DNA of 64,000 bases from Serendipita indica DSM 11827 (taxonomy: Eukaryota; Basidiomycota; Agaricomycetes; Sebacinales; Serendipitaceae), in contig CAJVGD010000002.1 of the NCBI GenBank assembly GCA_910890315.1, positions 1,984,001-2,048,000 of the forward strand, in the 5' to 3' direction. The notes beneath the pieces were generated by a model. The model was not told the DNA's origin. It saw nothing but the letters and a program-made list of their open reading frames with translations, and ran no database searches. Made by a program: the position numbers and the translations under genes. This document shows positions 1-12,000 of the stretch, piece after piece. How positions within the stretch are numbered: position 1 is the first letter of the stretch; every line of letters begins with the position of its first letter.

Positions 1-943
1 CTGGTGCCTTTGGTAAAAGTTCGTTGAGGACATTTATTCGGCTCTTCACACTCTCCAATGCCTTTTCTACGTGTTCAATCTGGTTCTCGAGCTTTCCTGA
101 AGTCATGTCGTAGGCTAGTGAAAGTCGGAAGTGTGCATCGGCAATCTGTCGATTTGAAATTGGGAAAAGTTTCGATTTGATGTCCAAGGCCGACTTGTAA
201 TCAAGAATGGCTTGGTCGAATTTCTCTTACAGGAAGTTCAGTTCCAAAGAAGACCTATAGGGGTAGTCTCACCTGTCTCAAGGGAAATATCACCCAGTGC
301 CATGTATGTGGCTGCGAGCTTGAGCTGAGACTCATCCCCTTGCATGGTATCGTATGTCGTCTTTGCCAACTCCAAGATATCCCAGGCGGCTTCAAAGTCA
401 TCTTCAGGCTCCTCAGCATCACCTTCATCCTTTTCTTTCTCTTCTTCCTTTTCCGCAGCCTCGGCTTGTGCGAAGAGGTCGACTGCCGCATCTTCCTCAC
501 CCTCTGCGCCGTCTGCGCCGAAGAAAAATCGACCTTTTGTACTTTCCTCGGTCTTGGGTTCTGTTCCAGGTTGTTAGAAACCACCTTTACGCGCTATTCT
601 TGTCCGTAGCCGGATCGTACCAGGTTCCTCGGGCTCTTCCTCTTCTTCTTGCTTATTTCCAAGCACATTGTTGGATATGATCGCGTTTTCGAGCAAGGCG
701 CAGCCATATAGATAGTAGATGTCGACAGTGGCTGGGGTGCAATCGTTTGCACTGCGAAATGACGCGTCAACCAACGGGAGATCATTCTCTATGCCTCACT
801 GACTAGTTCTCGAGCGCCGTCGCGTACGTTGTCACGGCCTGCTCGTACTGCTTGAGCGCGAAGGCGCGTTTGGCTTTTCCAATCAATGTCTCGAGATCTG
901 GAACATCGGTTTTTTCATTCTCCTCTTTGACGGTCGTCGACAT
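1..943 (-). CDS. NASP/Hif1/Sim3-type histone chaperone (partial, runs off the left edge)
   Basis: Predicted histone H3-H4 chaperone that would escort histones in the nucleus. The first exon starts at the ATG complementary to 941-943 (MSTTVKEENEK) and gives a TPR-like helix pair (IGKAKRAFALKQYEQAV). After an intron comes a second TPR block (YYLYGCALLENAIISNNVLG), then an acidic Glu-rich stretch, and then the SHNi-TPR signature with LGDISLET and a closing helix (HFRLSLAYD) before the window ends. An acidic insertion splitting the TPRs is the hallmark of the NASP family. At least three short introns are needed to join the frames. The 3' end, including the last helix and nuclear localisation region, lies outside the window. 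It is divergent from PAF1, with 90 bp between start codons. Family call is strong; exact exon limits are not. Confidence 0.85.
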
Positions 944-1033
944 GATCCTTCTAATTGCTCAAGTTGGTTGGCAACTGGCGTTGGTTTGGTTCAAGTTGCG
1001 GCGCTCCTTTGACTCCTCGACAAACCTTTGGCC
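944..1033. promoter_or_regulatory. Shared divergent promoter region, NASP-like / PAF1
   Basis: This 90-bp interval separates the two start codons and must hold both 5' leaders and promoters, unless these reach into the neighbouring gene. I see no clear TATA box or named operator in it. Confidence 0.5.
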
Positions 1034-2533
1034 ATGAGCTCAAAGAGGTGGGATCCCTTCCAACTTTCTTCATCGAACCCCTCTTACATCCTTGTGAAGT
1101 AAACTCGATCTTTTGGTCCGCGTTCGGTTCCAAAATCCATTGCCAGCCCCACCATATCCTCCAAAACTCCTTAATATCCCTACAAACCCAGAAAGATATG
1201 CGAGTCTCGATTATACTGGAGAACTAGCAAATGAAACTCCATTTCCGATGGTAGTTGATGCCGAAATGGGCATGCCTCTTGATTTGAGTCGATATGAATG
1301 TCTATGGCAGGAAGGAGGAGATCCACTACGCAAGTGAAGAGTCGAACAACTGTACCAGTACTGATTATTTGCAGAGTTGAACCCCGACCCTGAAAATCTC
1401 CCGCCGATAGACCCAAAGGACGAGTTCATGCTCGAGGGCTTTACCATGCAAGCAGGTCCAACAAGGCCGGGTGGGCATACAAGCTCACAGCCCCTGCAAG
1501 TCTCATGGCTTCGACGGACGGAATATGTGACGGCGAAAGACAGTTCACCCAGAATGACGATGCTTTCAAAGTAGGCAGTATTCCTCTCCCTGGTTTTTAT
1601 CACTGATATTGGAATTCAGACGGGGAGCAGAGGAAGCTAACGTTGACATCTCACGCGAGGCGCAGATTCGGGACGTCGAAGCAACCTTCCCGCCGTCATA
1701 TCATGGAATCGACATTACAGAGATAAGGCACCCTGCTCGACCAGCAAGGCGAGCAGTCGAAGTGTTCGAAGTCCTGCCAGATCCCGAGACATTCGCCACA
1801 GCGACTGACATCTTCCGCTTCCCTGAACGGCCTGGGGAGCGACCACTGGTTCAAGAGGATCCTCGTCTAGACTGCGCTGTGATTCGACCGGTGGTACTCG
1901 ATGATGGCGAGACGTTTATTGCATATTATCTACCTCGAGACGATGCAAGCGCGGCAGAACTCAAACAACGAAGAGACTTTGCATTGGAGATGAACTTGTC
2001 AGCAGATGACAAGGTATGATTGTATCATTCAAGTTGATCTTTCTGACGTTTCATTAGCCTGTGGCCTTTGATCTCGTCCGTAATTATGAAAGCAAGGTGC
2101 TGCCGGGAGAAGGAACCGAACTAGTGCTCTTTTTTGACAATGGAGACTTGCCAGCGCACGTCGACGCCGTAGGAACTACAAGGGAACCAGAGTCAAGGCA
2201 AAAGGGCGTGTATTATAAATTGGTGGACACGCGACGAGCGCTCAAGCGGAAACGAGTCGACGTATGTTACATTCAATTCCTCGACAGCCAACTTATTCTC
2301 ACAATTTTCAGCCGAACGAACCGACGGATTACTCAACAAAGACGGATGTCATTAACCTATCGTATCGTGCGATGGACGAAGGGGAGCTAAAGGAACGAGA
2401 GGCTGAGTTAGAGGAACTCATCAATCCGTTCTATGAACCTCAGGAGGAATTAGACCAAGATGATGCAGAAAAGGTTGAAAGCGTGCGAGATCCAGCCATC
2501 GACGTCTTTGGCGCGGACGATATGGACTTTTAG
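1034..2533 (+). CDS. PAF1: PAF1, RNA polymerase II-associated factor 1 (Paf1 complex subunit)
   Basis: Subunit of the Paf1 complex, which travels with RNA polymerase II and supports elongation and histone H2B ubiquitylation and H3 methylation. The start is placed at 1034: a 14-nt first exon joined across a 52-nt intron (1048-1099) yields MSSKSKLDLLVRVRFQNPLP, matching the conserved family N-terminus, whereas reading through meets a stop. Further family blocks follow: a proline-rich segment with LLNIPTNPERY, DAEMGMPLDLSRYE, LLDP-like LNPDPENLPPIDPKDEFML, then RRTEYVTA, later EVLPDPETFATA, AYYLPRD and the C-terminal NLSYRAMDEGELKERE with an acidic tail. About five introns of around 50 nt. The last codon and stop overlap the stop of the convergent TFIIIC gene by 4 nt. 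Confidence 0.92.
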
Positions 2534-5375
2534 TACGAGATGGTTTTAATGCATTGATTTCCACAGCTTGGACAATTTGTTGTCGCATTGAGGATCGCTT
2601 GAACCAGCCAGTCTCTCAAAGGAGACGAATCGTCTTGTGGCTCCGAGTTGGCAAACATTTTGAGACCGCACTTGATACATGCCTTGATGTCTTCGGTGGA
2701 CATTATATATGCCGTTGCTGCACACCGTTCTTTTGTGCCGTTAGCTTCCTTTTAAGGTAACTTTCTCTTCAACTGACCCCAATAATGACCATTGCCACAA
2801 AATGCCTGAGAGATTTCGTCGAATGGTATAGATGCTTGACACGCAGGACAGATCTCATCCTTGATTGGGTCGCTTGCGATCCTAGAACTGAGTCTCATAA
2901 ATGCTTCGTAGCCGTGAAGGTGAAGCTTTTGTGCTTGCAAAAGCAGACGTCGCGCAATGTCCGAATCTATTTCGGGTGAACCAAGCCTTGACAAAGATGG
3001 CAAACTGACCCTTGAGCACGAACTCGGGTAGCTTTGAAAGCACCTCGAGTAGAGTCGCTGTGCGTGCCCCTTGGATATTATATTCAAGAGCTGACACTAG
3101 CTTTCGAAACTCTGATGTGGCAGGACGAAGAGACTAAGGGCTAGTCAACAAAGACAAATCGTGAAAAGAGATTGAACCTACGAGGCAAAGAAGTGCTATA
3201 TTTAATTTGAGTCTCTCTCGGAAGAGATCTGATCCCCCGTAGAGTGCAGTCGACAATATATGCTGTATTTCCGTCTTCCATTCGTCTGTGAGCTCGGTTT
3301 CCATTGGCTCTGCAATGTTGGGGGTTTCTATTTGTTTTATTGTCGAGATTTGTAGTAGTAGAAAGAGATCATTCTCTCGACGCTCAATAAAATCCCTGCG
3401 ATGAAGTTGAGTGTATGCTCCCCGTAGTCTGTTGATAGGTGACTCCGAAATGACTGTTGGTCGTCAGTGACGGAAACCCGGATACGAACACGTACATCGT
3501 GGTGCTTCAGTCAATGAAACGCGAATTTCATTCAAACCGCGAGAATCATATGCTTCTGGGGATATCAATGGTGCTACGACCAAGAGACAGCGAATTGCAG
3601 CGTCCGGGGTGAACGTCAGTGCTTCTGGAAGTACCTTTCTAGGCGAGTGTAAGCACAAATTCACATATGGTAGGAGAAATAGTACTGATGTAGCCAAACA
3701 AAGGTTCCCCCAGAATCAAATGCAGCCGCTCCCGTCGTTTTCGCTACATGATCGCGATAGATCCTGGGAACCTCTGACCCATCTCTTGGTCTAACCATGT
3801 CTTTGGACTGTGCCAATATGAACGCAGCTCGGGCGACTTTGGACATCGCTATCGAATTGCACGGTGTGTCGGAGTCGTCTGAAATTCTCGGTGTAGATGA
3901 TATGTCACGCAGGACATGAAAGTTTCCATCACAGAGAGGAATGATGAGCGCATCCTCGTGGGCAAGATATATAACACCTTGAACGCGTTTGTAAACACAC
4001 AAGTTTGACTATTGTGCGCACCTGCAGCGGGGGAAAACTGGGTCGATCCTCTTGACGTCTCGACGGATGAAAGTTCCAGATTCTGCAAGCCGTGCCAAGA
4101 CGAGCCACTTGATCTCCATAAATGGACCGAGCCTGGCTTGCAATGCACCAGTATTGATTGTTCTTGGCCGAGTTGAGGATTTCGAGGGGCTGAATTTGAG
4201 TCATTGTTCCTCTCTTCAATCCATTCGAGTGCAGTAATCCCTCTCCCGTCGTCTTCATACGGTATGGAGGGTGACGCAGACACTTTGAGCGACCAATCAT
4301 CATTCTCCCATGTTTGGTGTACGTTTAGTAGAATAATTCTGCCCTGAGGAAGTCCACAGGCAAGAGTAGCGGTCACTTCAAACATTAATGTCGGTTCAGA
4401 GAGCCGGCAAAGGCATACCATTGGTGGGTGATTCGCTCCAATTTGACCACGCCAAGTCAGTGATCCAACTGTCCGATACATCCACAAGCTCCACGATTAC
4501 AAGTTTTTGGTTCTTGAGCCTCCAGAAGACAACTTGTCCGCCACAAGTCCCCAAGGCGAGAAGTGAAACCGAAGTTGGAGAGGGTTTCAGGGACCATGCA
4601 AGACCTATGGATATACATTAGGGGGACATGGGCAACCAAGTGTGCACCGACACTTGGTTTGAGCATGTATGACTTTCTGACTGGCATTCATGTCCACACG
4701 TTCCTTGATGTGTAGCCTCAGGTCGCCAGTAACATTCTGAACCTGGCAAAGAAATGTCAGATGAAGGATTTGACGGATATGGTACTGACATGAGACCATT
4801 CCCCGATGGACGGATTCTCTGGAGGGGTCCACAGATGAACTTCTGCATTGCTGGTGAGAGTTGCAAGTAGGCAACTACACAGTGTCAGATTTCAGCTATA
4901 CTTTATCCTTTCGCACCTGCCAGATGCGCTGTGGCTCGTAGGAGAGCAAGTAACGGCGACCCAAGCAGAGTCGAGCGTTCCAAGACAGACGGTGGACCAA
5001 GCTGCCAACCAGTCAGCTTTGTTCATTGTATACAAATTGTTCGACCTGTGCTTTCCTCGGGCCAATGACAATTTGCAGACACGAGTGGAATGCTCGTCGT
5101 TGCCCATTTGATCGCTGAGCTATCGTTCTCGATAAGTGATGTAGATGTTTCAAAGTAGCTCTTCTTGAGCCCATTATCTGGCGTCTTGCACCAACATCAG
5201 TTCTTCGTGTCCTGGACAACTGCAACGAGAGGTCGCTCACAAGGATATAGATCATCGCCTCGCCAAGGACAACCAGTTGACCGTCTTCGTTCCATTGCAG
5301 TGCACGAGATGAGGCCTTTGGCGGCTTGGTGGGCATGCCCGCAAGCCCGTAGAGCGCACCCCGGGACATGGTCAT
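2530..5375 (-). CDS. TFIIIC subunit, GTF3C4/Sfc9-like, WD-like N-terminus with C-terminal zinc finger
   Basis: Predicted component of TFIIIC, which recruits RNA polymerase III to tRNA and 5S genes. The start is the ATG at 5375 (MTMSRGALYGLAGMP), followed by SRALQWNEDGQLVVLGEAM, the opening blade of the N-terminal beta-propeller of the TFIIIC 90-kDa family. The middle is a long divergent WD-like region. The C-terminus shows the TFIIIC zinc-finger pattern: EICPACQASIPFDE, a Cys-Gly-Asn-Gly-His block, RCAATAYIMSTED, ACIKCG, and finally CPSCGNQC before ISY and the stop. Many short introns break the frame and several exon joins in the middle are uncertain. Overlaps PAF1 by 4 nt at its 3' end. It could instead be called a Tfc8 orthologue; the zinc finger supports the family better than the propeller. 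Confidence 0.78.
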
Positions 5376-5504
5376 CTTCCAAGCGTGGCTAACAACTTTG
5401 GACCCAACCTTTACAAGCAAAATGACAGTAAGCTGCCATAAACGCTGGATATCACAATATCGACAGTTAAATAACTCTAGGACCTGACATATTGCTATCT
5501 CCAC
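5376..5504. promoter_or_regulatory. Shared divergent promoter region, TFIIIC subunit / APC13-like gene
   Basis: The 129 bp between the start codons of two divergent genes. I see no recognisable core element. Confidence 0.4.
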
Positions 5505-6121
5505 ATGACAGAAGCGGAGATTGATAGTCTAGATCGTTGGGACGAGTCGGACTATTGGGATTTTGCCATCTCAGACGAAGGTGGAGGCTATTAATAGTAT
5601 GAGTGCAACTATTTAATCACTCTTTCAGAGCTCCAAATTCCATCGTACATGATCCCTCCAAATCCGGACGATACAGAATGTGAGCACAGCGTTTTCTCGT
5701 TGAAGTTGCTGAATAATACAAAGGCCTTCCTTCCAATGTTCATATATCCTACCCCTATGGAGATCCCACGCGTTTGACGCATCCATCCGCCCAAGCTAAC
5801 CGTATAATAGACCCAAACTCGCGAGCAATGTACGACGAAACGGGTGGTGTGGGGAGTAACGTCAACGTGGGCATGCTATGGAAGGATCTCGCACTCGATA
5901 TCCTGCTACCCACGGATCCCATCAAGGAGGAAGCCCTGCGAGCCGCAAAGGCGCGTAAACTGGCCAACGGCGTGCAGTCTGACGGAGATGAATCAGAGGA
6001 CTATAATCACGATCTCGACCCTGAGGAAGACACCAGTGCCCTGCCAGAGGAACAGACTTTTGAAGAAGAGGAGGGGGAAGAGCATGCGCAGACCCCCGAG
6101 GGTTCGGACGAGTCGGATTGA
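5505..6121 (+). CDS. Small acidic protein, possibly APC13/Swm1-like
   Basis: Three exons: 5505-5580, 5629 to about 5679, and a long last exon to the TGA at 6119-6121. The protein begins MTEAEIDSLDRWDESDYWDF, then IPSYMIPPNPDD, then LPSNVHISYPYGDPTR, a central GMLWKDLALDILLPTDPIKE and a long acidic Glu/Asp tail. The order of an aromatic-acidic N-terminus, a proline-rich IPxxxIPxNPDD piece and a WxDLAL motif resembles APC13 (Swm1), a small scaffold subunit of the anaphase-promoting complex. That match rests on a few short motifs from memory, so the function is tentative; that it is a gene is more certain, because both introns have good borders and restore frame. It is convergent with RRP4, with 23 nt between the stop codons. 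Confidence 0.55.
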
Positions 6122-6144
6122 ACGCTCTATGACCCAGCTGTAAT

Positions 6145-7351
6145 TTATGATATTGTTATTGCTTGTATCAACGCCTCTGCTACATCCTCATGCAGAAGAT
6201 CAGTCGGCTCGTGCCCTGTTTCCACCACCCAGTCGTATGCGTGATTGATTGTTACATCAGTGATGGAGACGTAATACTGTGCAAGCACTTTGACCACATT
6301 GGTAACACGAATGATCGCCAGCCGCGTCGAGGTGTCAATGTACTAGCCAAATGAATGAGTATATCATACCAGGCACGTAGGAACTCACATCATTCTTATT
6401 CGAGTAGACTGACTCTGCATTGAACCCATCTTCGCCCACTTGCTCGTTCTCTTTGACATGCTTGCATACCCAAACGTATCCGTTCACCCCTAAAATGACA
6501 TCCACGCCACATGTAAGTGCACAAAAATGTGACTTTAGGCGCTTGATCAGGATAGGTGGGACCGTGACTAGTTGACCGTTTCGCAGCTTTGGAGTGTAAG
6601 AGATGACTTAAAGAATGTGGAAGACTAACCTTTCCATATCTAAGTGATCGTGTATGCAACGACATGGCGCCGTCCATAAAGAATGCCTGAACTTCAGCGA
6701 CGAGCAAGTCTCCCTCTTCAAAGAATGCCCTCATTTGTAACTCGTCGCTCTCTAATTTCCGTCTCTGCACCGTTTTAGTGCATTTTGTTTGTAATTGTAA
6801 TTGCAGACATACCTGAATCCCACCAGGGAGATTGACAGAGGAAAGCATCAGGACGGCGTCCTGTCGTCCATTGGCATCGACTTTCCATCGTTTGGGTTGT
6901 ACCTGGGAGTTTATGAATAAACATTTATCAGATATATTGATTCCCACCTCGACAATCCGCGCGACGACTAGATCTCCGATTTCTGGAACGTATCTAACAG
7001 GAATGAGAGGATGAGTACTACGAGATATGATTTACCGTGATCGAATGGGTTTTACAGAGAGAAGCTTATTTACTCGCTGCAGCGTTCCGGCAACGGTGGC
7101 GGCAACTTCGTCTCCGTCTGCAAACGTTCCATGGCCCCTGAACAGCACTCAGGTTTAGAAAACAGACAAAGGCAGAGACGGTACCTCATAAACTCTGTGA
7201 CAGACGTGATTGTCTGTCCTGGTGCGACGATGCCCGTCTTGTTCCCAACCAGATCATCGTCCCAATCCATTTCCTCCTCATTTACATATGAATCATGCGC
7301 ATTTCCCTCGTAAACTGAGATCTGTGGACCCAAAGGAGCAAATTTGAACAT
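6145..7351 (-). CDS. RRP4: RRP4, exosome complex subunit (EXOSC2 homologue)
   Basis: S1/KH RNA-binding cap subunit of the RNA exosome, acting in 3' processing and decay of RNA in nucleus and cytoplasm. The start is the ATG at 7351 ([20 protein letters not shown]). Family motifs run in order: [47 protein letters not shown] (S1 domain), [20 protein letters not shown], then [42 protein letters not shown], and a KH-like C-terminal part with [10 protein letters not shown] and a Gly-rich GVNGYVWV. The last intron ends at TAG just before [18 protein letters not shown]; the stop is at 6145-6147. At least six short introns. Divergent from PRO2 with 65 bp between starts. Confidence 0.93.
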
Positions 7352-7416
7352 GGTCGCTGCTTCCAAAGTTTACTTCGGTTAATTTTGTTCCTAGCCACCA
7401 AGTCATCTGTCCGGAA
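7352..7416. promoter_or_regulatory. Shared divergent promoter region, RRP4 / PRO2
   Basis: Only 65 bp separate the two start codons. The stretch is moderately T-rich (AATTTTGTTCC near 7380). No TATA or regulatory site can be named with confidence. Confidence 0.45.
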
Positions 7417-8871
7417 ATGTCAAAATCCGCGCTTGAAATCGCCAAAGCAGCACGAGCAGCCTTTGAGGCGTCTCAGTTGCTCACATCGGAACAGCGCACA
7501 AATGCATTGCTCGCCGTCCGAGATGAGCTCGAGCGGCAAAAGGATGCAGTGCTCGAGGCCAACAGAAGAGATATGAGTGTACGCATATTATTAATTCCAC
7601 ACGTATATTAAAAATAGGAACTGAGTGAAACACAGGCGGCAGAGGAACTCGTCGCAGCAGGCAAACTATCCGCGTCGTTGGTCAAGCGGCTCGACCTTTC
7701 GTCGACCGAAAAGTGGAACTCTATGCTACAAGGAGTGTCAGATGTGGCAAAGCTAGCAGATCCTACCAACAAAGTGACCTACGCCACCAAACTCGACGAT
7801 GGCCTCGAGTTGTATAGAGTGACGTGCCCGATTGGCGTTCTTCTCATCATCTTTGAAGCTCGCCCCGAGGTTGTCGTCAATATTGCCTCCTTGGCCATCA
7901 AGTCCGGTATGTGTCGTCTCCGCACGCTCTCGGATAGATTGATGCTAATGACACCAGGCAATGCTGCTATTCTCAAAGGAGGTAAAGAGTCCACAGAGTC
8001 CGCCAAGGTACTGGCAAACTGCATTCGCACTGCGCTTGCCTCTTCAAGCGTGCCTGAGGATTATATCCAAGTCGTCCAAACGCGTGAGGAGATTTCAGAA
8101 CTGCTGGAGCAAGACAAGTACATCGACCTGGTGATTCCACGGGGAAGCAATGCACTCGTTTCCCACATCCAACATTCAACGCGCATCCCGGTGATGGGCC
8201 ATGCAGACGGCCTCTGCACAGTCTATCTAGATGCCTCGGCGGATTCGGCAAAGGCATGTCGCGTGGCGGTGGACTCAAAGACGAATTACCCTGCGGCATG
8301 TAATTCTGCCGAGATCCTTGTCGTGCATAAGGATATTTTGGAGAGCGTGTGGCCCCGCGTGGCGGACGCACTAGTCAAAGCCGGTGTCGAGCTGCGGTGC
8401 GACGAGCCATCGCTAACCTCGATCAAGCCATCACAGGACAGCGACTTGATTAAACCATCAATTTCAACAGACTATGACACTGAATTTCTCAACTTGACAA
8501 TGGCTGTCAAAGCGGTGGCGAGTTTCGACGAGGCGGTGGCATTCATCAATACGCATTCTTCCCACCATACGGATGCGATAGTGACCGAGAGTCAAGAACT
8601 CGCACGTCGGTTCTGCAGATCAGTCGACAGTGCAGGCACGTTTGTCAACGCGAGCACACGGTTTGCAGACGGACTTCGGTACGGGTTCGGGACAGAAGTT
8701 GGGATAAGTACCGGCCGGACCCACGCAAGAGGCCCGGTGGGACTCGAGGGGCTGGTGATCTACAAATATGTCCTGATGAGTGGCGGTCAGGATGGCCACG
8801 TTGTTGGTGAATTTGGAACTGGTGGAAGGGCATATCAGCATTCGCCTCTGGCGCCCAGCTTGCCCTATTGA
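7417..8871 (+). CDS. PRO2: Gamma-glutamyl phosphate reductase (glutamate-5-semialdehyde dehydrogenase)
   Basis: Second step of proline synthesis: NADPH-dependent reduction of gamma-glutamyl phosphate to glutamate-5-semialdehyde (EC 1.2.1.41). The start MSKSALEIAKAARAAFEA is followed by NALLAVRDELER, KRLDLSSTEKWNSMLQGV, CPIGVLLIIFEARPEVVVNI, GNAAILKGGKES, IDLVIPRGSNALVSHIQ, VMGHADGLCTVYLD, and the catalytic cysteine region TNYPAACNSAEILVV, with FGTEVGISTGRTHARGPVGL near the end; all are ProA/Pro2 landmarks in the right order. Intron 1 is 7579-7617 (39 nt); intron 2 is 7907-7957 (51 nt), a multiple of three without a stop, so retention would add 17 residues rather than break the frame. Full length for the family. 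Confidence 0.95.
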
Positions 8872-9014
8872 ACAGGGTTTTCTATTGTGACTCCAGGTTC
8901 GCTTGTTTTCGTCCCTCTGAGCGGTGTCGGGATGAATATAAATTCACTTTGTGAAGCACTTATACCTTGCCCCTTGTCTGAGCTATCCGCGCAACGCTAC
9001 TTGATCCCTCGTCC

Positions 9015-12000
9015 ATGTCGCAGTCGCGGACTCCAAAGCGGGCGCGTCTTAGTTGCGCAGAGTGCAGGTAAGTTTCAGCAATCATCCATAATCTGATCAA
9101 ATCTTCTTACCGCTCCCCGGCAGACGCCTCAAAATCAAGTGTACGCCAGTCCCTTCGAGTCGTATGCCGTACTGACCACCCCCGCAGGTGACCGGTCAGC
9201 GGGATCCTTAAAAAAATCGTGGAAATGAAGACTGATGGGTTATAGAATAATTCCATGTAGTCCGTGTCAGCGTCGCGGGTACGTATGACCACCGGCAGCC
9301 AATCGCCGTTTGTAATCTGACACGCCTTTGTAGTTGCGCTTCGCTTTGTCCTGATGGGAGTCTGGTTAGTAAGGGCAGCAGGTACGCCGATCACCCCTAT
9401 CTGGACGCTTGTGCCGACCACAGGCAATCCAGATATGTCCTGAGCGATACCGAGAGTCTTCACCGCAAAATTGAAGGTTTGTCGTCTTTCTTATCAGAAT
9501 TTACATATTCATTCTCCCATAGAACTCACTCTCCGAGTCCGCGAGCTCGAAAGCGGCCTTCAGGCTGAGCGCTCCCTCACTTCATCAGAGCCCCATCCAT
9601 TGCTTGATGAATCTCTTTTGTCCATTGCCGCGCCTGCAACTCAAGAAGATCACTCAGCACTGGCTGAGGATGGCCCCATCTCTGGATTCGGGACCCTCAT
9701 GGTTGCTGTGCGTCTCTGCTTCTCGCCTTTGTCACTTAATCATACTCTATTAGGAAGATGGAACGAGAATGAAGTGGCTTGGGTGCGCCCCGGAGGTCCT
9801 TCGCCGTGAATTTACTCACAATCCTGCAGCGCTACAGCGGTCGCCGCATGGTTCCTCGAGGTGCGACTTAGCCCCACATCTATTGTTACGTAAAAATGCT
9901 CACATGAGACGGCAGGATGGCGTGGACGAAGACGCCGCAGCCCATCAAAATTCAGAATGGGAGCTTGACAAGCATATTCTCGATCTCTGCCACAACTTTC
10001 CATTTGGAAACCTTCTCATTCACGACAAGTCTAAAGAGGAGCTGTACAATTATGTCCCACAGGACGAAGCGGATGCCCATCTACTCGTCGACCGCTTCTT
10101 CAACTCGGTAAGGCTTATTCTACTCAACTGGTCCCGCTGACGCACGTCGTAGGTGGGATGGCTTTACAACTTTGTGCCACGCCAAAAGCTACACGAGATG
10201 GTGCAGTCCATGTATGATCCGAGCATGCAGATTATCGGTCCACACAAACTTGCGGTCGTCTACATGATCTTTGCGCTCAACGTTTTAGTCGACCAGGATC
10301 CCAAGCCCGAATGGCGCAGTTCTCATACATACTCTCAGCTCGCTAGGGCTTGTCTGGGCGTGGAGACCGTCTTTGGAACCAATGCAACATTGGCGACCGT
10401 GCAGGCACTGTCGCTGCTCTCGCTCTGGTACCAGCTCGCCGATGATTCAGGTACATCACTTCACTCACACTTCTGGCCCCTCTCATCTCCTTCTAGGTGA
10501 CCCATCGCGAAGCTGGGGGTGCCTCGGCTTGACATTCAAGGTTTGTGCCTCTTGTTCCCATATCGAGTACTCTCCTGAGAGACGTTGCGCAGGTCGCGCA
10601 GAGTATTGGATTGCACAGAGACGGCAAGAACTGGAATCTATCAGAAGAGGAGTCGCTCGACCGACGAAGGGTGTTCTGGGAACTCCAGGCCCTTGATGTC
10701 TGGCAGGCTCTAGGGTATGGGCGTCCGCCGAGCTTAGTCAAGCCACATTTCGACTGTCCTCAACCATTTGATACGGAAGAGAGTCTTGGGCATCCACCAA
10801 ACTTTCATCGCTGGAAGGTGAATCCTGTCCCTTTCTGTCTCCGATCGAGCGGAGCTGATCACACACACGCGCTTGCTCGTCCCGTTTCTTAGCATCATTA
10901 CATTTCGGCCATCATGAGTGTTCTAGACCACGCTCTTATTTCGAATTCGACAACCTCGTCCACGAGCCCGCATGCTATCATTCTCAAATTGGACACCAAG
11001 ATTCGGAGCTGTGCGATTCCAGCAAAGCTCCAACTCAAGGACGCAGCTGCGCGCAGCCAGGCAGACGAGATGCTGCTTCTGCAACATTATACGTCAATGG
11101 TGAGTAGCCGCTTGTCGGACCGGGGCCAATTGACCGGTTTATGCAGCTCTCGAAAGAGTCGGCGCTGATGTACCTCCATCGAGGTGAGCGCTCAGTCATC
11201 AATGTCACGAGTTCTATCTCATATCTGTCAAGGATTCTTTGCACGTGCCGTTTTTGATCCCCCGCACGAGCCACTACGCCATAAATACTCGCACTCGGTC
11301 CTCGCGTGTTTTACCTCGGCGTGCCAGATCCTGAGGTGGATGCGGGAGGTTGTTTATCCTTATTCGCATCTATTGAACAGGCTGTTCGGTACGCACCCTG
11401 CCACTTGCTGAATAAGAAATTGACGGGCGCTATTCTATTAGGATGGTGGGGACACGCGTATTCGTCGGCGGTGAGCATATTTGGCGTGGCCATTTTTAAC
11501 CAATTGCTAATTCTTCACAGGTCACCCTTGGCGGACTCGTGGTCATGAGTCCTGGCTGCAACCTAGCCGAACAAGCCCTTCGGGAGTTTGATGCCGCAAT
11601 CGAAATGCTCAATCATGGCACCGTCGGCCCAAAGGCTCGTCGAATTCTCGTGCGTCCAATGGTGACCATTCTGCGAATCTCGTTTGCTGATACACTCTGT
11701 GTGTGTGCATAGCCCGCACTAGAGAAGCTCCAGAAAAAGGCAAGGGAAAATTATGAGCTATTCCGGGCTGGCAAGTGGCATCCAGACAATAAGAAGAATC
11801 CTCCCCCGCCAGAGATGCCGGGTCTAGGTGCCGCATCACTTCCTCTGGCCAGCAAAATGCATTCCCAACCCCAAGATTTCGATGTCAGTAATCACCCTGG
11901 GCTATGGGAGATGGAGGTCCAGCCATCGCCACCTTCGTCCCGTGGCTTTTCGGGTTCCATCTCGCCAGAGGATCAGATTGCTCTCCAACTTCCAATCCAT

